Under the pieces are notes generated by a model that saw only the letters and a list, made by a program, of their open reading frames with translations, was not told the origin of the DNA and did no database searches. Of a DNA stretch of 50,396 nucleotides, positions 1 through 9,192 are shown in pieces. This DNA comes from Deltaproteobacteria bacterium. GTDB taxonomy: Bacteria > Desulfobacterota > Desulfuromonadia > Desulfuromonadales > Geopsychrobacteraceae. Numbering within the stretch: the stretch's first letter is position 1; every line of letters starts with the position of its first letter. The stretch is taken from the NCBI GenBank assembly GCA_024276905.1, contig JAJRWF010000028.1:1-50396 (forward strand), given 5' to 3'. The translations under genes and the position numbers were made by a program.

Positions 1-634
1 CAAAACCCCACTGAAGCAGCTTGATTTTATCCTCGAAGGAGGAAGTCTTGAATCGGACGGTGCCGGGACCCTGCTGACAAGTAAGAGCTGTCTGCTCGAA
101 AAGAATCGGAATCCACGCCTGACACAACCCGCAATCGAAGATTATCTGAAAACCTGCTTCGGCAGCCAGCAGATTTTATGGTTGTAACATGGTGCCCTGC
201 AGGGAGATGATACTGACGGCCACATCGACACTCTGGCGCGCTTCGCTCCCGATGCCACCATTGTCTTTCAAGGCTGTCAGAATCCGGATGACCCCCAGTA
301 TCATGAACTTCAAGCCATGCAGGAACAACTGGCCGGGTTCACTACAACCGAGGGTCAAAACTACCGTCTGCTGGAACTTCCCTGCCCACAAGCTCGGGTC
401 AACCGGGATTCCGAACGTTTACCGGCAACCTATGCCAACTTCCTTGCTCTCAACGGGGCGGTTCTGGTCCCAACCTACAGCGATCCGGCCGACCTGACCG
501 CACTCAAGATCATTGAAGCAGCCTTTCCGCACCGAAAAATCATTCCCGTTGACTGCTGCCCTTTGATTGAACAGTACGGTTCACTGCATTGTCTCACCAT
601 GCAGCTTCCAAAAGGAGTTTTACCGTGGGGTTAA
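1..634 (+). pseudogene. aguA: Agmatine deiminase, 5'-truncated by the window and interrupted by an in-frame TAA
   Basis: Agmatine deiminase converts agmatine to N-carbamoylputrescine in the arginine-to-putrescine route. The frame starting at base 2 is continuous in family similarity: FILEGGSLESDG, then QILWL, GDDTDGHIDTLARF with the catalytic-region His and Asp, LNGAVLVPTY, and a C-terminal active-site region around GSLHCLTMQLP. Between QILWL and HGALQGDD, at 185-187, the codon is TAA. Relatives have an ordinary residue there, often Glu or Asn, so one base change from GAA would explain it. The frame is otherwise undamaged on both sides, so this is either a young pseudogene or a sequencing error. 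The 5' end lies outside the window. Its stop overlaps the start of the amidase gene, so the two were translationally coupled. Confidence 0.85.
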
Positions 635-1500
635 AAACTGCTCTGATCCAGCTCAAATGTTCGGAGAATCTGCCAGCGAACATCGAAAGGATCCGTGCCG
701 AAATTCGCGCCGCAGCAGCGTCTGGAGCACGGCTGATCCTGCTGCAAGAGTTGCATAACAATCACTATTTCTGCCAGACCGAAGCAACGGATCATTTTGA
801 CCTGGCCGAAACAGTTCCTGGTCCATCAACCGAAATCTTTTCGGCATTAGCGGCCGAACTCAACATTGTGCTGCTCCTTTCACTGTTTGAAAAACGCAGC
901 AGTGGACTCTATCATAATACCGCCGTCGTCATTGACTGCGATGGCAGCCTTGCCGGGTGCTATCGCAAGATGCACATCCCGGATGACCCAGGTTTTCATG
1001 AGAAATTCTACTTTACCGCTGGTGATCTCGGGTTTAACCCGATCCAGACCTCTGTCGGCAAACTCGGCGTACTGATCTGCTGGGATCAATGGTTTCCTGA
1101 AGCAGCACGTCTGATGGCTCTGTCCGGAGCGGAAATCCTGATCTACCCGACCGCCATCGGCTGGGATCCTGACGACCGGCAAACGGAGAAGAAACGCCAG
1201 CTAGAGGCCTGGATAACCGTCCAACGCGGCCATGCAATAGCAAACAGCCTGCCACTGGTCGCAATCAATCGTTGCGGCACTGAAGCTGCCGCTGACAGAC
1301 GAAATAAAATTGATTTCTGGGGAAACAGCTTTGCCTGTGGAGCACAGGGGGAGATGTTTGTTCAAGCAGGTGAAAAGGACGAGACCCTGTTGGTCGATAT
1401 TGACCTGGAGCAAAGTGAACAGGTCAGACGGATCTGGCCTTTCCTGCGTGATCGACGAATCGATGCCTATGACGACCTGCTCAAACGCTTTCGTGACTGA
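625..1500 (+). CDS. aguB: N-carbamoylputrescine amidase (nitrilase superfamily)
   Basis: It hydrolyses N-carbamoylputrescine to putrescine, CO2 and ammonia, the step after agmatine deiminase. I chose the GTG at 625 because AGGAG lies at 613-617 with a 7-base spacer; this gives 291 residues, normal for the family, and overlaps the aguA stop. An upstream ATG at 589 would add 12 residues without an obvious ribosome binding site. The nitrilase catalytic triad is visible: Glu42 in LLQELHNN, Lys115 in CYRKMHIP and Cys152 in LICWDQWFPE. The GWDPDD and AINRCG segments are also typical of this subfamily. The gene looks intact even though the upstream deiminase frame is broken, so its supply of substrate is in doubt if that stop codon is real. 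Confidence 0.92.
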   Translation: MGLKTALIQLKCSENLPANIERIRAEIRAAAASGARLILLQELHNNHYFCQTEATDHFDLAETVPGPSTEIFSALAAELNIVLLLSLFEKRSSGLYHNTAVVIDCDGSLAGCYRKMHIPDDPGFHEKFYFTAGDLGFNPIQTSVGKLGVLICWDQWFPEAARLMALSGAEILIYPTAIGWDPDDRQTEKKRQLEAWITVQRGHAIANSLPLVAINRCGTEAAADRRNKIDFWGNSFACGAQGEMFVQAGEKDETLLVDIDLEQSEQVRRIWPFLRDRRIDAYDDLLKRFRD

Positions 1501-1504
1501 GCGT

Positions 1505-1531
1505 AAAAAAGCGCGCCCTTTATGGACACGC
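1505..1531 (-). terminator. Intrinsic terminator of metK
   Basis: On the minus strand an 8-bp stem (GCGTGTCC with GGGCGCGC, two G-U pairs) with a 5-base loop is followed directly by six T, about 20 bases past the metK stop. It lies between the convergent aguB and metK genes. On the plus strand the two G-U pairs become C-A mismatches, so it should work better for metK than for aguB. Confidence 0.6.
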
Positions 1532-1549
1532 CTTTTCACCGGAACTGAA

Positions 1550-2719
1550 TCAGAGGGCTGCCCTGCTTCGCAGGGAATCGGCTCGATCTTTTCGTTCCCA
1601 GAAGAAATCCGGCAACTCGCGGCCGAAATGCCCGTATGCTGCGGTCTGGCGATAAATCGGTCGCAGCAGGTCAAGCTGTTCAATAATGCTGGCCGGGCGC
1701 ATATCAAACTCCTCACGAACGATTTTCGCAATTTCATCGGAAGCAATCACACCAGTTCCATAGGTATTAATCATCACCGAAACCGGCTCAGCAACACCGA
1801 TTGCATAGGCCAACTGGACCTCACACTTGGTTGCCAGGCCAGCCGCGACAACATTCTTGGCGACATAGCGTGCCATATAAGATGCGCTGCGGTCGACCTT
1901 GGACGGATCCTTGCCACTGAAGGCACCTCCGCCATGGGATCCCTGGCCACCATAGGTATCGACAATAATTTTGCGCCCGGTAAGCCCACAGTCACCCATC
2001 GGCCCACCGACTACAAAACGCCCGGTCGGATTGATCAGATAACGGGTTTTGTCGCTGACAAGATCAGACGGCAGGGTCGGCTTGACAACCTCTTCGATAA
2101 TCGCTTCTTTCAGGTTTTCGTAACTGACGTCCGGGGTGTGCTGCGAAGAAATAACCACGGTATCAATCAGAACCGGCCGGTCATCAACATACTGAATCGA
2201 CACCTGGGATTTACAGTCTGGGCGTAAAAACTCAAGTTGCCCAGACTTGCGTACATCCGCCAGTCTTTTGGTTAATTTATGTGCCAGAATAATCGGCATC
2301 GGCATCAGTTCGGGCGTTTCATCACAAGCAAACCCGAACATCAGACCCTGATCGCCGGCCCCCTGATCCTTGAACAGCCCCTCTCCCTCAGAGACGCCTT
2401 GTGAAATGTCTGGCGACTGCTGGTCAATCGAGGTCAGTACCGCGCAGGTCTCATAATCAAATCCCATGGCGGAATCGTTGTAACCGATCTCTTTGATCGT
2501 CTGACGCACGATTGCAGGCAGGTCAGCATAAGCACTGGTTGTGATCTCACCGGCGATCACTGCCATGCCGGTCGTCACCAGGGTTTCACAAGCCACGCGG
2601 GCGGTTTTATCCTGCTCCAGAATCGCATCGAGGACCGCATCGGAAATCTGATCAGCAACCTTGTCGGGGTGACCTTCACCGACAGATTCAGAGGTGAATA
2701 GAAACTCAGTCATAGCCAT
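1550..2719 (-). CDS. metK: S-adenosylmethionine synthase
   Basis: It makes S-adenosylmethionine from methionine and ATP in the cytosol. The 389-residue protein has the full family length. It contains the N-terminal [13 protein letters not shown] with the ATP-site His, the loop motif [24 protein letters not shown], and the P-loop-like [17 protein letters not shown]. Two ATG codons lie close together at 2719 and 2713, and a GGAG sits about 11 bases upstream of the first. The gene is transcribed away from Enzyme I across a 100-bp gap that holds its own promoter, so it is probably an independent unit. The leader of about 36 bases is too short for a SAM riboswitch. Confidence 0.97.
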   Translation of the reverse strand: MAMTEFLFTSESVGEGHPDKVADQISDAVLDAILEQDKTARVACETLVTTGMAVIAGEITTSAYADLPAIVRQTIKEIGYNDSAMGFDYETCAVLTSIDQQSPDISQGVSEGEGLFKDQGAGDQGLMFGFACDETPELMPMPIILAHKLTKRLADVRKSGQLEFLRPDCKSQVSIQYVDDRPVLIDTVVISSQHTPDVSYENLKEAIIEEVVKPTLPSDLVSDKTRYLINPTGRFVVGGPMGDCGLTGRKIIVDTYGGQGSHGGGAFSGKDPSKVDRSASYMARYVAKNVVAAGLATKCEVQLAYAIGVAEPVSVMINTYGTGVIASDEIAKIVREEFDMRPASIIEQLDLLRPIYRQTAAYGHFGRELPDFFWERKDRADSLRSRAAL

Positions 2720-2761
2720 TTCTTGGGTATCTCCTGTGTTAGTACACGCAAATAGCGGGTC

Positions 2762-2790
2762 ATTCTAAGGGGAAAACGCCGACAGGTCAA
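2762..2790 (-). promoter_or_regulatory. Sigma-70-type promoter of metK
   Basis: On the minus strand, TTGACC (2790-2785), a 17-base spacer and TAGAAT (2767-2762) form a near-consensus promoter. The predicted start is about 36 bases upstream of the metK ATG. It lies just past the Enzyme I stop codon, separating metK from the PTS genes. Confidence 0.75.
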
Positions 2791-2821
2791 TACACCGGCG
2801 GATATCTGCTCAAGAACGTGT

Positions 2822-4597
2822 TCAGATCACAAATTCACCGAAAAGTTCGGGGAGGCGTCGACGCATTTCGCGCTCAATATAAGTGGATATTTCCTTGCCG
2901 GTCGACAGTTGCAGTAAATGACCCAGCATCTCATCCCCGGCGGTGCGCGTCAGGTTGCGCAGAACCCGTTTAACCCGTGGGATACAGGCATGGTTCATCG
3001 AAAGCTCATTCAACCCCAGACCGAGTAAGACGAGAACATATAAGGGTTCAGAGGCCATTTCACCACACATACTGACTTCAATCTCGGCGTCGTGCGCCGC
3101 ATCGCAGACCTGTTTCAAAGCACGTAAAATTGCCGGGTGCAAAGGTTCATAGAGGTAGGCAACATGTTCATTGCCACGATCGACAGCCAGACAGTATTGA
3201 ATCAGATCATTGGTCCCGATGGAAAAGAAATCGACCTCGCGCGCCAGTAGCGGCGCAATCATCACCGCGGAGGGTGTTTCGATCATGATCCCGACCTTGA
3301 CCTGCGGATCGAAGGGAATCCCCTCCTGTTCAAGTTCAGTTTTAACCGCACGAAGAATCCGGTTACAGGTCCGGATTTCGGCAACCCCGCTGATCATCGG
3401 AAACATGATCCGGACCTGACCAACGGCCGACGCACGCAGAATCGCACGCAACTGCACCTTGAAAAGGTCAACTTCACGCAGTGAAAATCGAATCGCCCGT
3501 AAACCCATTGCCGGGTTGTCTTCATTTTCGAGGCTGACATCCGGGATAAACTTGTCACCACCGGCATCGAGGGTTCTAATCGTGACCGGATGAGGTGCAA
3601 TTTTTTTAACAATCTTGCTGTACGCTGTAAACTGTTCGTCCTCACAAGGAGGTTCACTGCGATTCATATAGAGGAATTCGGTTCGATAGAGACCGATGCC
3701 GACCGCCCCGTCATCCAGCGCAGCAGGAACTTCAGACAGCAGTTCAAGGTTAGCACGCAGTGCGACCTCAACATGATCACTCGTTTCTGCCGGCAGATCA
3801 CGATAACTGGTGAGTTCCTTTTCCAGATATTCAAAAGCCAGTTTTCGTTTGAGATATTCTCTGAAGGTTTCTTCACTCGGATTCAGCACCACGACACCGG
3901 TGGTACCGTCGATGATTGCCGGCATCGCGTTGTCTACCACCGCCGTAGCCGATTCAAGACCAACAACCGCAGGGATTCCCAGCGAACGAGCAAGGATAGC
4001 AGTATGAGAGGTTTTCCCGCCGCGATCGGTCAAAAACCCAACCACCTTGCCCTTATCAAGCTGCATGGTGTCGGCCGGAGAAAGATCATGCGCTGCAACC
4101 AGCGATTTTTCCTCTATCTGCTCCAGGGTGGTGTCATTGACACCGGCAAGAATTCTCTGCAGACGCTGGCCTACGGCATCAAGGTCTGAACTGCGTTCCC
4201 GCAGATATTCATCCTCGATATTTTCAAACATGACCCGCAATTGTTTCAGGGTCTGATTAAGCGCACTTTCCGCGTTGGTTCCCTGGCGGATCAGAGTTTC
4301 AGTTCGCTCGGTCAGCAGCTCATCTTCCAGAATCAGCAGGTGGGTATCAAGGATATAAATATGCTCGCGCAGGTGGGGCTGACGGGAGACATTCTGTTTG
4401 ACTTCGCGCAGCTGTACTGCCGCCTCAGTCAGAGCCTGACGAAAACGTAGAATCTCTGACTCAATCTCCTCCTCGTCAATCCGCCATTCCGCAACCATGG
4501 AAAGACGATTGAGCAGGCAGATTCGCCCGATGCCGATCCCCGGCGAAACGCCCAGACCGACCAGATAGGTGTCCTTTTGAACCTCAGTCTTCCCCAA
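2822..4597 (-). CDS. ptsI: PTS Enzyme I (phosphoenolpyruvate-protein phosphotransferase)
   Basis: Enzyme I takes phosphate from phosphoenolpyruvate and passes it to HPr, the first step of the phosphotransferase chain. The 591-residue protein has all expected parts: an N-terminal HPr-binding domain, the phosphohistidine site GGKTSHTAIL with His198, and a C-terminal PEP-binding barrel with RTEFLYM, the signature FFSIGTNDLIQYC and the catalytic Cys in SMCGEMA. There is no N-terminal GAF domain, so it is a standard PtsI rather than the nitrogen-type PtsP. Its ATG lies inside the end of the HPr gene (14-base overlap), so the two are coupled. It is the last gene of the long rpoN-PTS run. Confidence 0.95.
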   Translation of the reverse strand: MGKTEVQKDTYLVGLGVSPGIGIGRICLLNRLSMVAEWRIDEEEIESEILRFRQALTEAAVQLREVKQNVSRQPHLREHIYILDTHLLILEDELLTERTETLIRQGTNAESALNQTLKQLRVMFENIEDEYLRERSSDLDAVGQRLQRILAGVNDTTLEQIEEKSLVAAHDLSPADTMQLDKGKVVGFLTDRGGKTSHTAILARSLGIPAVVGLESATAVVDNAMPAIIDGTTGVVVLNPSEETFREYLKRKLAFEYLEKELTSYRDLPAETSDHVEVALRANLELLSEVPAALDDGAVGIGLYRTEFLYMNRSEPPCEDEQFTAYSKIVKKIAPHPVTIRTLDAGGDKFIPDVSLENEDNPAMGLRAIRFSLREVDLFKVQLRAILRASAVGQVRIMFPMISGVAEIRTCNRILRAVKTELEQEGIPFDPQVKVGIMIETPSAVMIAPLLAREVDFFSIGTNDLIQYCLAVDRGNEHVAYLYEPLHPAILRALKQVCDAAHDAEIEVSMCGEMASEPLYVLVLLGLGLNELSMNHACIPRVKRVLRNLTRTAGDEMLGHLLQLSTGKEISTYIEREMRRRLPELFGEFVI

Positions 4598-4847
4598 AAC
4601 CGTCCTCTATCAGATTGGCAAGTGCCTGCATGGCATCAGCCTCATCACAGCCCGAAACACTCAGGGAGATGTCGGTCCCCTTGGGAGCTGCAAGTAACAA
4701 AATCCCCATGATACTTTCCCCGTTGACTTCAATGCCGTCTTTTTCCACCAAGACCTCACTGCTGAAGCGGTTGGCGGTCTGGACCAGTTGAGCAGCGGCC
4801 CGTGCGTGCAGTCCAAGACGGTTGATAATGGTAAAACTTTTTTGCAA
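4584..4847 (-). CDS. ptsH: Phosphocarrier protein HPr
   Basis: HPr carries phosphate from Enzyme I to EIIA proteins. I placed the start at the TTG at 4847, preceded by AAGGGG at a 7-base spacing, which gives the usual 87 residues. Longer starts exist (ATG at 4874, ATG at 4916) but would add a tail that HPr proteins lack. The Enzyme I phosphorylation site is His14 in NRLGLHARAA. The regulatory serine, Ser45 in GESIMGIL, is also present, matching the HPr kinase/phosphorylase encoded in the same cluster. So this HPr can in principle receive both a catalytic and a regulatory phosphate. Confidence 0.9.
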   Translation of the reverse strand: MQKSFTIINRLGLHARAAAQLVQTANRFSSEVLVEKDGIEVNGESIMGILLLAAPKGTDISLSVSGCDEADAMQALANLIEDGFGED

Positions 4848-4893
4848 AACCAAACCCCTTATTTCATCCCTCATCTGACGAGCAAACGCAGAG

Positions 4894-5676
4894 TCAAGGC
4901 AACCAGACCACGACATCTGCAGAGAAAATACTGCAGATCATGATCAACGCGGAGGAGATCAGAACCAGCAGCAGGGTCGAGATACCACGCCGGGCCAGAT
5001 AACCACATAGGAGCACCGCCGGAACGGCCAGAAAACCAAGCCACAGCGGCTTTTGTTCGCCATCAAGCAGCTGAAAAACCAGGAATGCCGCAACCCCGCC
5101 GAGCAGAACGACAGAGGCCTCTTTGGCCCGAATCGCCAGATCGGGCAATTTGCGCCGTTGCAAAAACTCGACAGAGCGCAACCCGAGTTCGTAACCACTC
5201 AGAAAGCCGGCAATACGAAACCAGAGCGGCAGGGCATTAAACAGCACCAGAAAAACAATCGGCGCAACAACCAGACCCTTTGCGGCCAACAATAATGCAA
5301 CGCCAGCAGCCAGTGGTCGCAAGCCCCCCCAGAAAAGAGCGTCCCCCACGGCGGCATAAGGTGTACCGACCATTTCCTTGAATTCGGCAATCCCAACTCC
5401 GTGGTCATTCCCGGCGGCGCGTTCCAGCTCCAGGCGGATCACTGCTCCGGCAACGGCCGGGGCCAGGTAGGGATGCGTATTGAAATATCCAACATGCTCA
5501 CGAGCAATCCTCAGCATCTCCTTTTCGCCATAAAGCAGGCGTAATATTGGTGCCATGGCATAAAACCAGCCCCCGCCCTGAAGTCGTTCGAAGTTCCAGC
5601 TTCCCTGCAACAGCAGCAGACGCAACCAGACCTGAAATAATTTCCAGCGACCAATCTTTACCATCACACCAGCCAC
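4894..5676 (-). CDS. PTS mannose-class EIID membrane component
   Basis: EIID forms, with EIIC, the membrane channel of mannose-family phosphotransferase permeases. The 260-residue protein shows typical family stretches: LLLQGSWNFERLQGGG near the N terminus, FNTHPYLAP, GTPYAAVGDALFWGGLRP, and hydrophobic segments in the second half. The start overlaps the EIIC stop by 13 bases, consistent with coupled synthesis of the two partners. Substrate cannot be read from sequence, and no sugar-catabolic gene lies nearby. Confidence 0.88.
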   Translation of the reverse strand: MAGVMVKIGRWKLFQVWLRLLLLQGSWNFERLQGGGWFYAMAPILRLLYGEKEMLRIAREHVGYFNTHPYLAPAVAGAVIRLELERAAGNDHGVGIAEFKEMVGTPYAAVGDALFWGGLRPLAAGVALLLAAKGLVVAPIVFLVLFNALPLWFRIAGFLSGYELGLRSVEFLQRRKLPDLAIRAKEASVVLLGGVAAFLVFQLLDGEQKPLWLGFLAVPAVLLCGYLARRGISTLLLVLISSALIMICSIFSADVVVWLP

Positions 5677-6356
5677 ATCAAAAGAAAAGCCATGCCGAAC
5701 GAGGCCCCGAACAGAGTCAACGCCCGGTTAACATTAATCGTTCCCAGAATGACGGCGATTCCGACCAATGGCAGGGCCAGCCGCAGCCAGGGCGCTGTTG
5801 CATCAAGCGACGGCAACAACAGGGGCGCAAGGATCGGGATTAAAATCAGTCCCCCGCAGATAATCAGCAAGTAGGTCCCGACTGCAGCCAGGCCGAAGCA
5901 GCACAGACCCATGCGATGAGCCTGTTCCATCGCCCGGAATCGCCCGGATTCCAGATGACGGTCGCTCTGGGCAACTTTTCGACCATTGTACTGCCGAGCG
6001 AAACGATCAAAAAATTGACCGAACTTGCCAAGCGGGATGGCAATCAACAGACAGAGCAGCTGATATTCAAGACCGTTCTGCCCCAACAATCCCCCGAGAC
6101 TGACCGCCAGTACCGTACCGGCGATGGCGACCTGTGTATCGTCCGGCGGGATTGCGGCCCCGACCGGCAAGCGCGCCAACCAGAGCAGTTCGACCATCAG
6201 GCCGATCTCCAAACCGACTCCCACATCACCCAACAACCAGGCCACCAGCGGTGCCGCAACAATCGGGCGCGAGATCATCACCTGCAACGCTGCCGTTCGA
6301 TCCAGCCCACAGATCAAGGCAACCCCGGCGCCTATGGCAAGTTCAGTCGCAATCAA
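5664..6356 (-). CDS. PTS mannose-class EIIC membrane component
   Basis: This polytopic membrane subunit would form the transport path with EIID. Family features are GLDRTAALQVMISRPIVAAP, then GLEIGLMVELLW and the PVGAAIPPDD loop, followed by several hydrophobic helices. I favour the TTG at 6356, whose TTG overlaps the TGA of EIIB and which has AAGG about 8 bases upstream; this gives 230 residues. An ATG at 6419 would overlap EIIB by 67 bases and add 21 polar residues before the first helix. Confidence 0.85.
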   Translation of the reverse strand: MIATELAIGAGVALICGLDRTAALQVMISRPIVAAPLVAWLLGDVGVGLEIGLMVELLWLARLPVGAAIPPDDTQVAIAGTVLAVSLGGLLGQNGLEYQLLCLLIAIPLGKFGQFFDRFARQYNGRKVAQSDRHLESGRFRAMEQAHRMGLCCFGLAAVGTYLLIICGGLILIPILAPLLLPSLDATAPWLRLALPLVGIAVILGTINVNRALTLFGASFGMAFLLMWLV

Positions 6357-6847
6357 TGACCGGCCTTCTTCCCGGGAATCAGTCGCCGCCAGTTTCTGGA
6401 CATATCTGCCGGGATACAACGCGCGGAGATATCGACGCCTGCGCTGTCGAGTTTTTCCAGATTTTCGATATCCTCCGGATCCAGAAAAACAGTACAGCTG
6501 AACTGGGTTTTCCCCTGCCCCGCATGCAGGTTGCCAAGATTCAGACGCTCATATTTCAGCCCGGCATGCAGGGCGGCAAGGCTGTCAGCCGTCGTTGCAA
6601 ACAGAAGCAACACACGACAAGCATCCAGTTCACCACTGAGAAACAGCGCCGTTATCTCCTCAACGCTGCCGATCTCGACCTGAATCGAACTGGGAACTGA
6701 AGCCACCATCATCATCCGCTTGAGCGGTGAAGAGGCAATTTCATCATTAGCAACCACCAGACAATTGGCGTGGACATACGGCAGCCAGGTTTCAAGAACC
6801 TGCCCGTGAATAAGGCGGTTATCAATGCGGGTCAGAACAATACTCAT
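6353..6847 (-). CDS. PTS mannose-class EIIB component
   Basis: EIIB receives phosphate from EIIA on a histidine and would transfer it to the sugar entering through EIIC/EIID. The 164-residue protein begins MSIVLTRIDNRLIHGQV, where the His of RLIHGQV is the family phosphorylation site. LVVANDEIA and LGNLHAGQG follow in the usual order. It sits between EIIA and EIIC in transcription order and overlaps the EIIC start. Only the target sugar is unknown, or whether the system transports at all. Confidence 0.92.
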   Translation of the reverse strand: MSIVLTRIDNRLIHGQVLETWLPYVHANCLVVANDEIASSPLKRMMMVASVPSSIQVEIGSVEEITALFLSGELDACRVLLLFATTADSLAALHAGLKYERLNLGNLHAGQGKTQFSCTVFLDPEDIENLEKLDSAGVDISARCIPADMSRNWRRLIPGKKAGH

Positions 6848-6896
6848 TCAAACTCCGGTTGCGGGGAACGGCCAGGACCTGTGCCGCAAAAGTTCT

Positions 6897-7304
6897 CTAT
6901 TTTTTTACGTTCAACAACTCGGCAGGCCGCCGGATTGCCTGTTGGCCATATTCACATAAAAAATCCGCCAATGCGAACAGATCCATCTGCTGCCTGGCGC
7001 TGACGGCCTTGATCAACACGGGCAGATTCACCCCCGTCAGGATATCGACCCGACCCGCGACAAGAAATTCAGCCGCAATGTTGGTCGGAGTCCCACCGAA
7101 CATGTCAGTCAGAATCAGAACAGCCTCTCCCTCGGCACCCAGCTCAGACAACGCGGCGGCAAGGCGGTCGGTCGATTCCTCAACCGAACAGGTTCGGTCA
7201 ATGCTGATTGCACGGCAAGCACTGACCGGACCGATAATCATTTCAGCTGTTCGCAAACACTCTGCTGCCAGCTGACCATGTGTAAGAACAATAAGACCAA
7301 TCAT
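6897..7304 (-). CDS. PTS mannose-class EIIA component
   Basis: EIIA accepts phosphate from HPr on the histidine in LTHGQLA (His9) near the N terminus and passes it to EIIB. The 135-residue protein is a single-domain EIIA, separate from EIIB rather than fused as in ManX. The family motif TDMFGGTPTNIA is complete. It follows rapZ by 46 bp and precedes EIIB by 49 bp on the same strand, so A, B, C and D are all present and in order. Confidence 0.93.
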   Translation of the reverse strand: MIGLIVLTHGQLAAECLRTAEMIIGPVSACRAISIDRTCSVEESTDRLAAALSELGAEGEAVLILTDMFGGTPTNIAAEFLVAGRVDILTGVNLPVLIKAVSARQQMDLFALADFLCEYGQQAIRRPAELLNVKK

Positions 7305-7350
7305 GTCAAACCATTATACGAATCAGGTAATCGTCAACACAACCAAAGCG

Positions 7351-8214
7351 CTAACTTTTTCCAATATCACGATGATGAATCCGAACCCGAATATCATCGT
7401 CACCCAAACGACGTGCAAATTCTTCAACCAGCGAGACACTGCGATGCCGCCCACCGGTACAGCCGATGGCCAAGGTCAGATAACTTCTCCCCTCACGGCG
7501 ATAGCAGGGCAAAAGAAAACCGAGCATCCTGTCGAGATGCGCTATAAATGTCCGACAATCATCCTGTTCGAGGACATAGGTCTGCAACTTCAAATCCAGA
7601 CCGCTGAAAGCCCTCAACTCACTGATATAGTAGGGATTCGGTAAAAACCGCACATCAAACACGAGGTCGGCATCAGGCGGCAAACCATAACGATAACCAA
7701 AGGATTCCAACTGCAGCATCAACGGTGACGACTCACTGTCTCCGACAATTTCAAGCAACAGCTCCTTCAGTTGATGGGGATTTAACCCGCCGCTGTTGAT
7801 TACCTGGGTCGCACCACCCCTCACAGGCTGCAAAAGCTGACGTTCACGTTCGATAGCCGCATTCAGGTTTTCAGCATCGGCCAGGGGGTGACGCCTGCGG
7901 GTTTCAGAGTAACGCCGCAAAAGAACTTCGTCTGAAGCTTCAAAAAAAAGAACGTTAAGGAGATGTCCCTTATCGGCAAGCTGCTGAATAATTGCTTCAT
8001 ATTGAGCCAGAAAATCACGATTTCTGACATCAATGACAACCGCAAGATCCCGCCCGGCGCCTAGTCCCTCTCCTGTCAGTTCCAGACATTGCGGCAACAG
8101 GGTCAACGGCAGATTATCAACGACAAAAAAACCCTGATCTTCAAAAACTCTGGCCGCAGTACTTTTGCCCGACCCGGAGAGTCCGGTAAGAATATAAACG
8201 GGCCTTTTTTTCAT
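7351..8214 (-). CDS. rapZ: RapZ-type P-loop nucleotide-binding adapter protein
   Basis: In enteric bacteria RapZ guides RNase E to the small RNA GlmZ and so controls glucosamine-6-phosphate synthase; in this lineage the role is not established. The 287-residue protein has the Walker A motif GLSGSGKST (residues 11-19), the FFVVDNLP segment, DVRNRDFL, and the C-terminal signature AIGCTGGRHRSV. The start ATG overlaps the hprK stop as ATGA. The link to a PTS and ptsN is a common neighbourhood for this family and points to sensing of carbon or cell-wall precursor state. Confidence 0.95.
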   Translation of the reverse strand: MKKRPVYILTGLSGSGKSTAARVFEDQGFFVVDNLPLTLLPQCLELTGEGLGAGRDLAVVIDVRNRDFLAQYEAIIQQLADKGHLLNVLFFEASDEVLLRRYSETRRRHPLADAENLNAAIERERQLLQPVRGGATQVINSGGLNPHQLKELLLEIVGDSESSPLMLQLESFGYRYGLPPDADLVFDVRFLPNPYYISELRAFSGLDLKLQTYVLEQDDCRTFIAHLDRMLGFLLPCYRREGRSYLTLAIGCTGGRHRSVSLVEEFARRLGDDDIRVRIHHRDIGKS

Positions 8215-9185
8215 TCGAGATTATCTCCGATAATCGTATGCGCGTGCAGACGGGCCGCCTCAGCCATCCGCTTTTCAAGCAGGTCCTGAAACTCACGGGC
8301 ACTGTGGTAGCCCATTTCCTTAAGCAACTGGTTACGGGCCGCAACCTCGACAATGGTACTGGTATTGCGGCCTTGCCGTACCGGAATACGCATCATCGGG
8401 ATTTCGACACCATGAATAACATAGGTATCTTCTTCGAGTCCGAGCCGATCATATTCTTTTCCCTGTTCCCACTCGACAAGCTCCAGCACAAGGTCAATTT
8501 TCTTGCGTTCACGAATTGCCGCAACCCCGAACAGATGCTTGATATTGATAATGCCGAGACCGCGGATTTCCATGTGGTAATGGAGCAGGTCCATCCCCTC
8601 ACCGAAGATAACCGAGGGCAGCTTCAGGCGGGCCTTGATCACATCATCCGCGACCAGGCGATAGCCGCGCAGAATCAGATCAAGAGCACATTCGCTCTTA
8701 CCGACCCCGCTCTTGCCCTGCAGAAGAACCCCCACCCCCAGAACATCGAGAAGGACACCATGAAGAGTCGATGTCGGTAAAAGACGTTCTTCAAGAAACT
8801 TGGTGATCAGTGAAATAAAATCGGAACTGAGATGAAAGGTTCTGAGCAGCGGAGTGTGGTGCTCATCAGCCGCTTGTCGCAGGTAATCAGGAACATCCTG
8901 ATTTTTTGTTACAACCAGACAAGCCAGGTCAAGGGCACAGAGCCCCCTGGCGGCCGACACCGCTTTTGCGCGTGGCAGGTGAGCCAGGTAGCTCAACTCG
9001 GTTGAACCGAGTACCTGAATCCGGTCCGGATGCAGATTCTCGGTATAACCAGCCAGAGCAAGGCCCGGCTTCTGAATACGTGGAACCGAAATCGTCTGGG
9101 AAAGTCCCTCTGCACCAGCCAACAGCTCAAGGTCAAGACCCGCTTCTTTTTCGTTCAGAATTTCCTGAATCGTCAGTTCGGTCAT
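8211..9185 (-). CDS. hprK: HPr kinase/phosphorylase
   Basis: HprK phosphorylates and dephosphorylates the regulatory serine of HPr. The 324-residue protein has the N-terminal regulatory domain and a C-terminal kinase domain with His142 in LHGVLLDV, the P-loop GKSGVGKS (157-164), LVADDVI, and the family motif MEIRGLGIINI. The HPr in this cluster keeps the target serine, so the pair is likely functional. It overlaps rapZ by 4 bases. An inverted repeat lies between ptsN and this gene and might adjust readthrough. Confidence 0.95.
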   Translation of the reverse strand: MTELTIQEILNEKEAGLDLELLAGAEGLSQTISVPRIQKPGLALAGYTENLHPDRIQVLGSTELSYLAHLPRAKAVSAARGLCALDLACLVVTKNQDVPDYLRQAADEHHTPLLRTFHLSSDFISLITKFLEERLLPTSTLHGVLLDVLGVGVLLQGKSGVGKSECALDLILRGYRLVADDVIKARLKLPSVIFGEGMDLLHYHMEIRGLGIINIKHLFGVAAIRERKKIDLVLELVEWEQGKEYDRLGLEEDTYVIHGVEIPMMRIPVRQGRNTSTIVEVAARNQLLKEMGYHSAREFQDLLEKRMAEAARLHAHTIIGDNLE

Positions 9186-9192
9186 GGGTCCG

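Noticed and set aside
1310-2227. 305-codon plus-strand frame over aguB end and metK
   Set aside because: It is the shadow of metK on the other strand; metK is complete and has all family motifs, and the two cannot both be real.
2720-2760. SAM riboswitch in the metK leader
   Set aside because: The promoter places the start about 36 bases before the ATG, leaving no space for an aptamer, and no SAM-box motif is visible.
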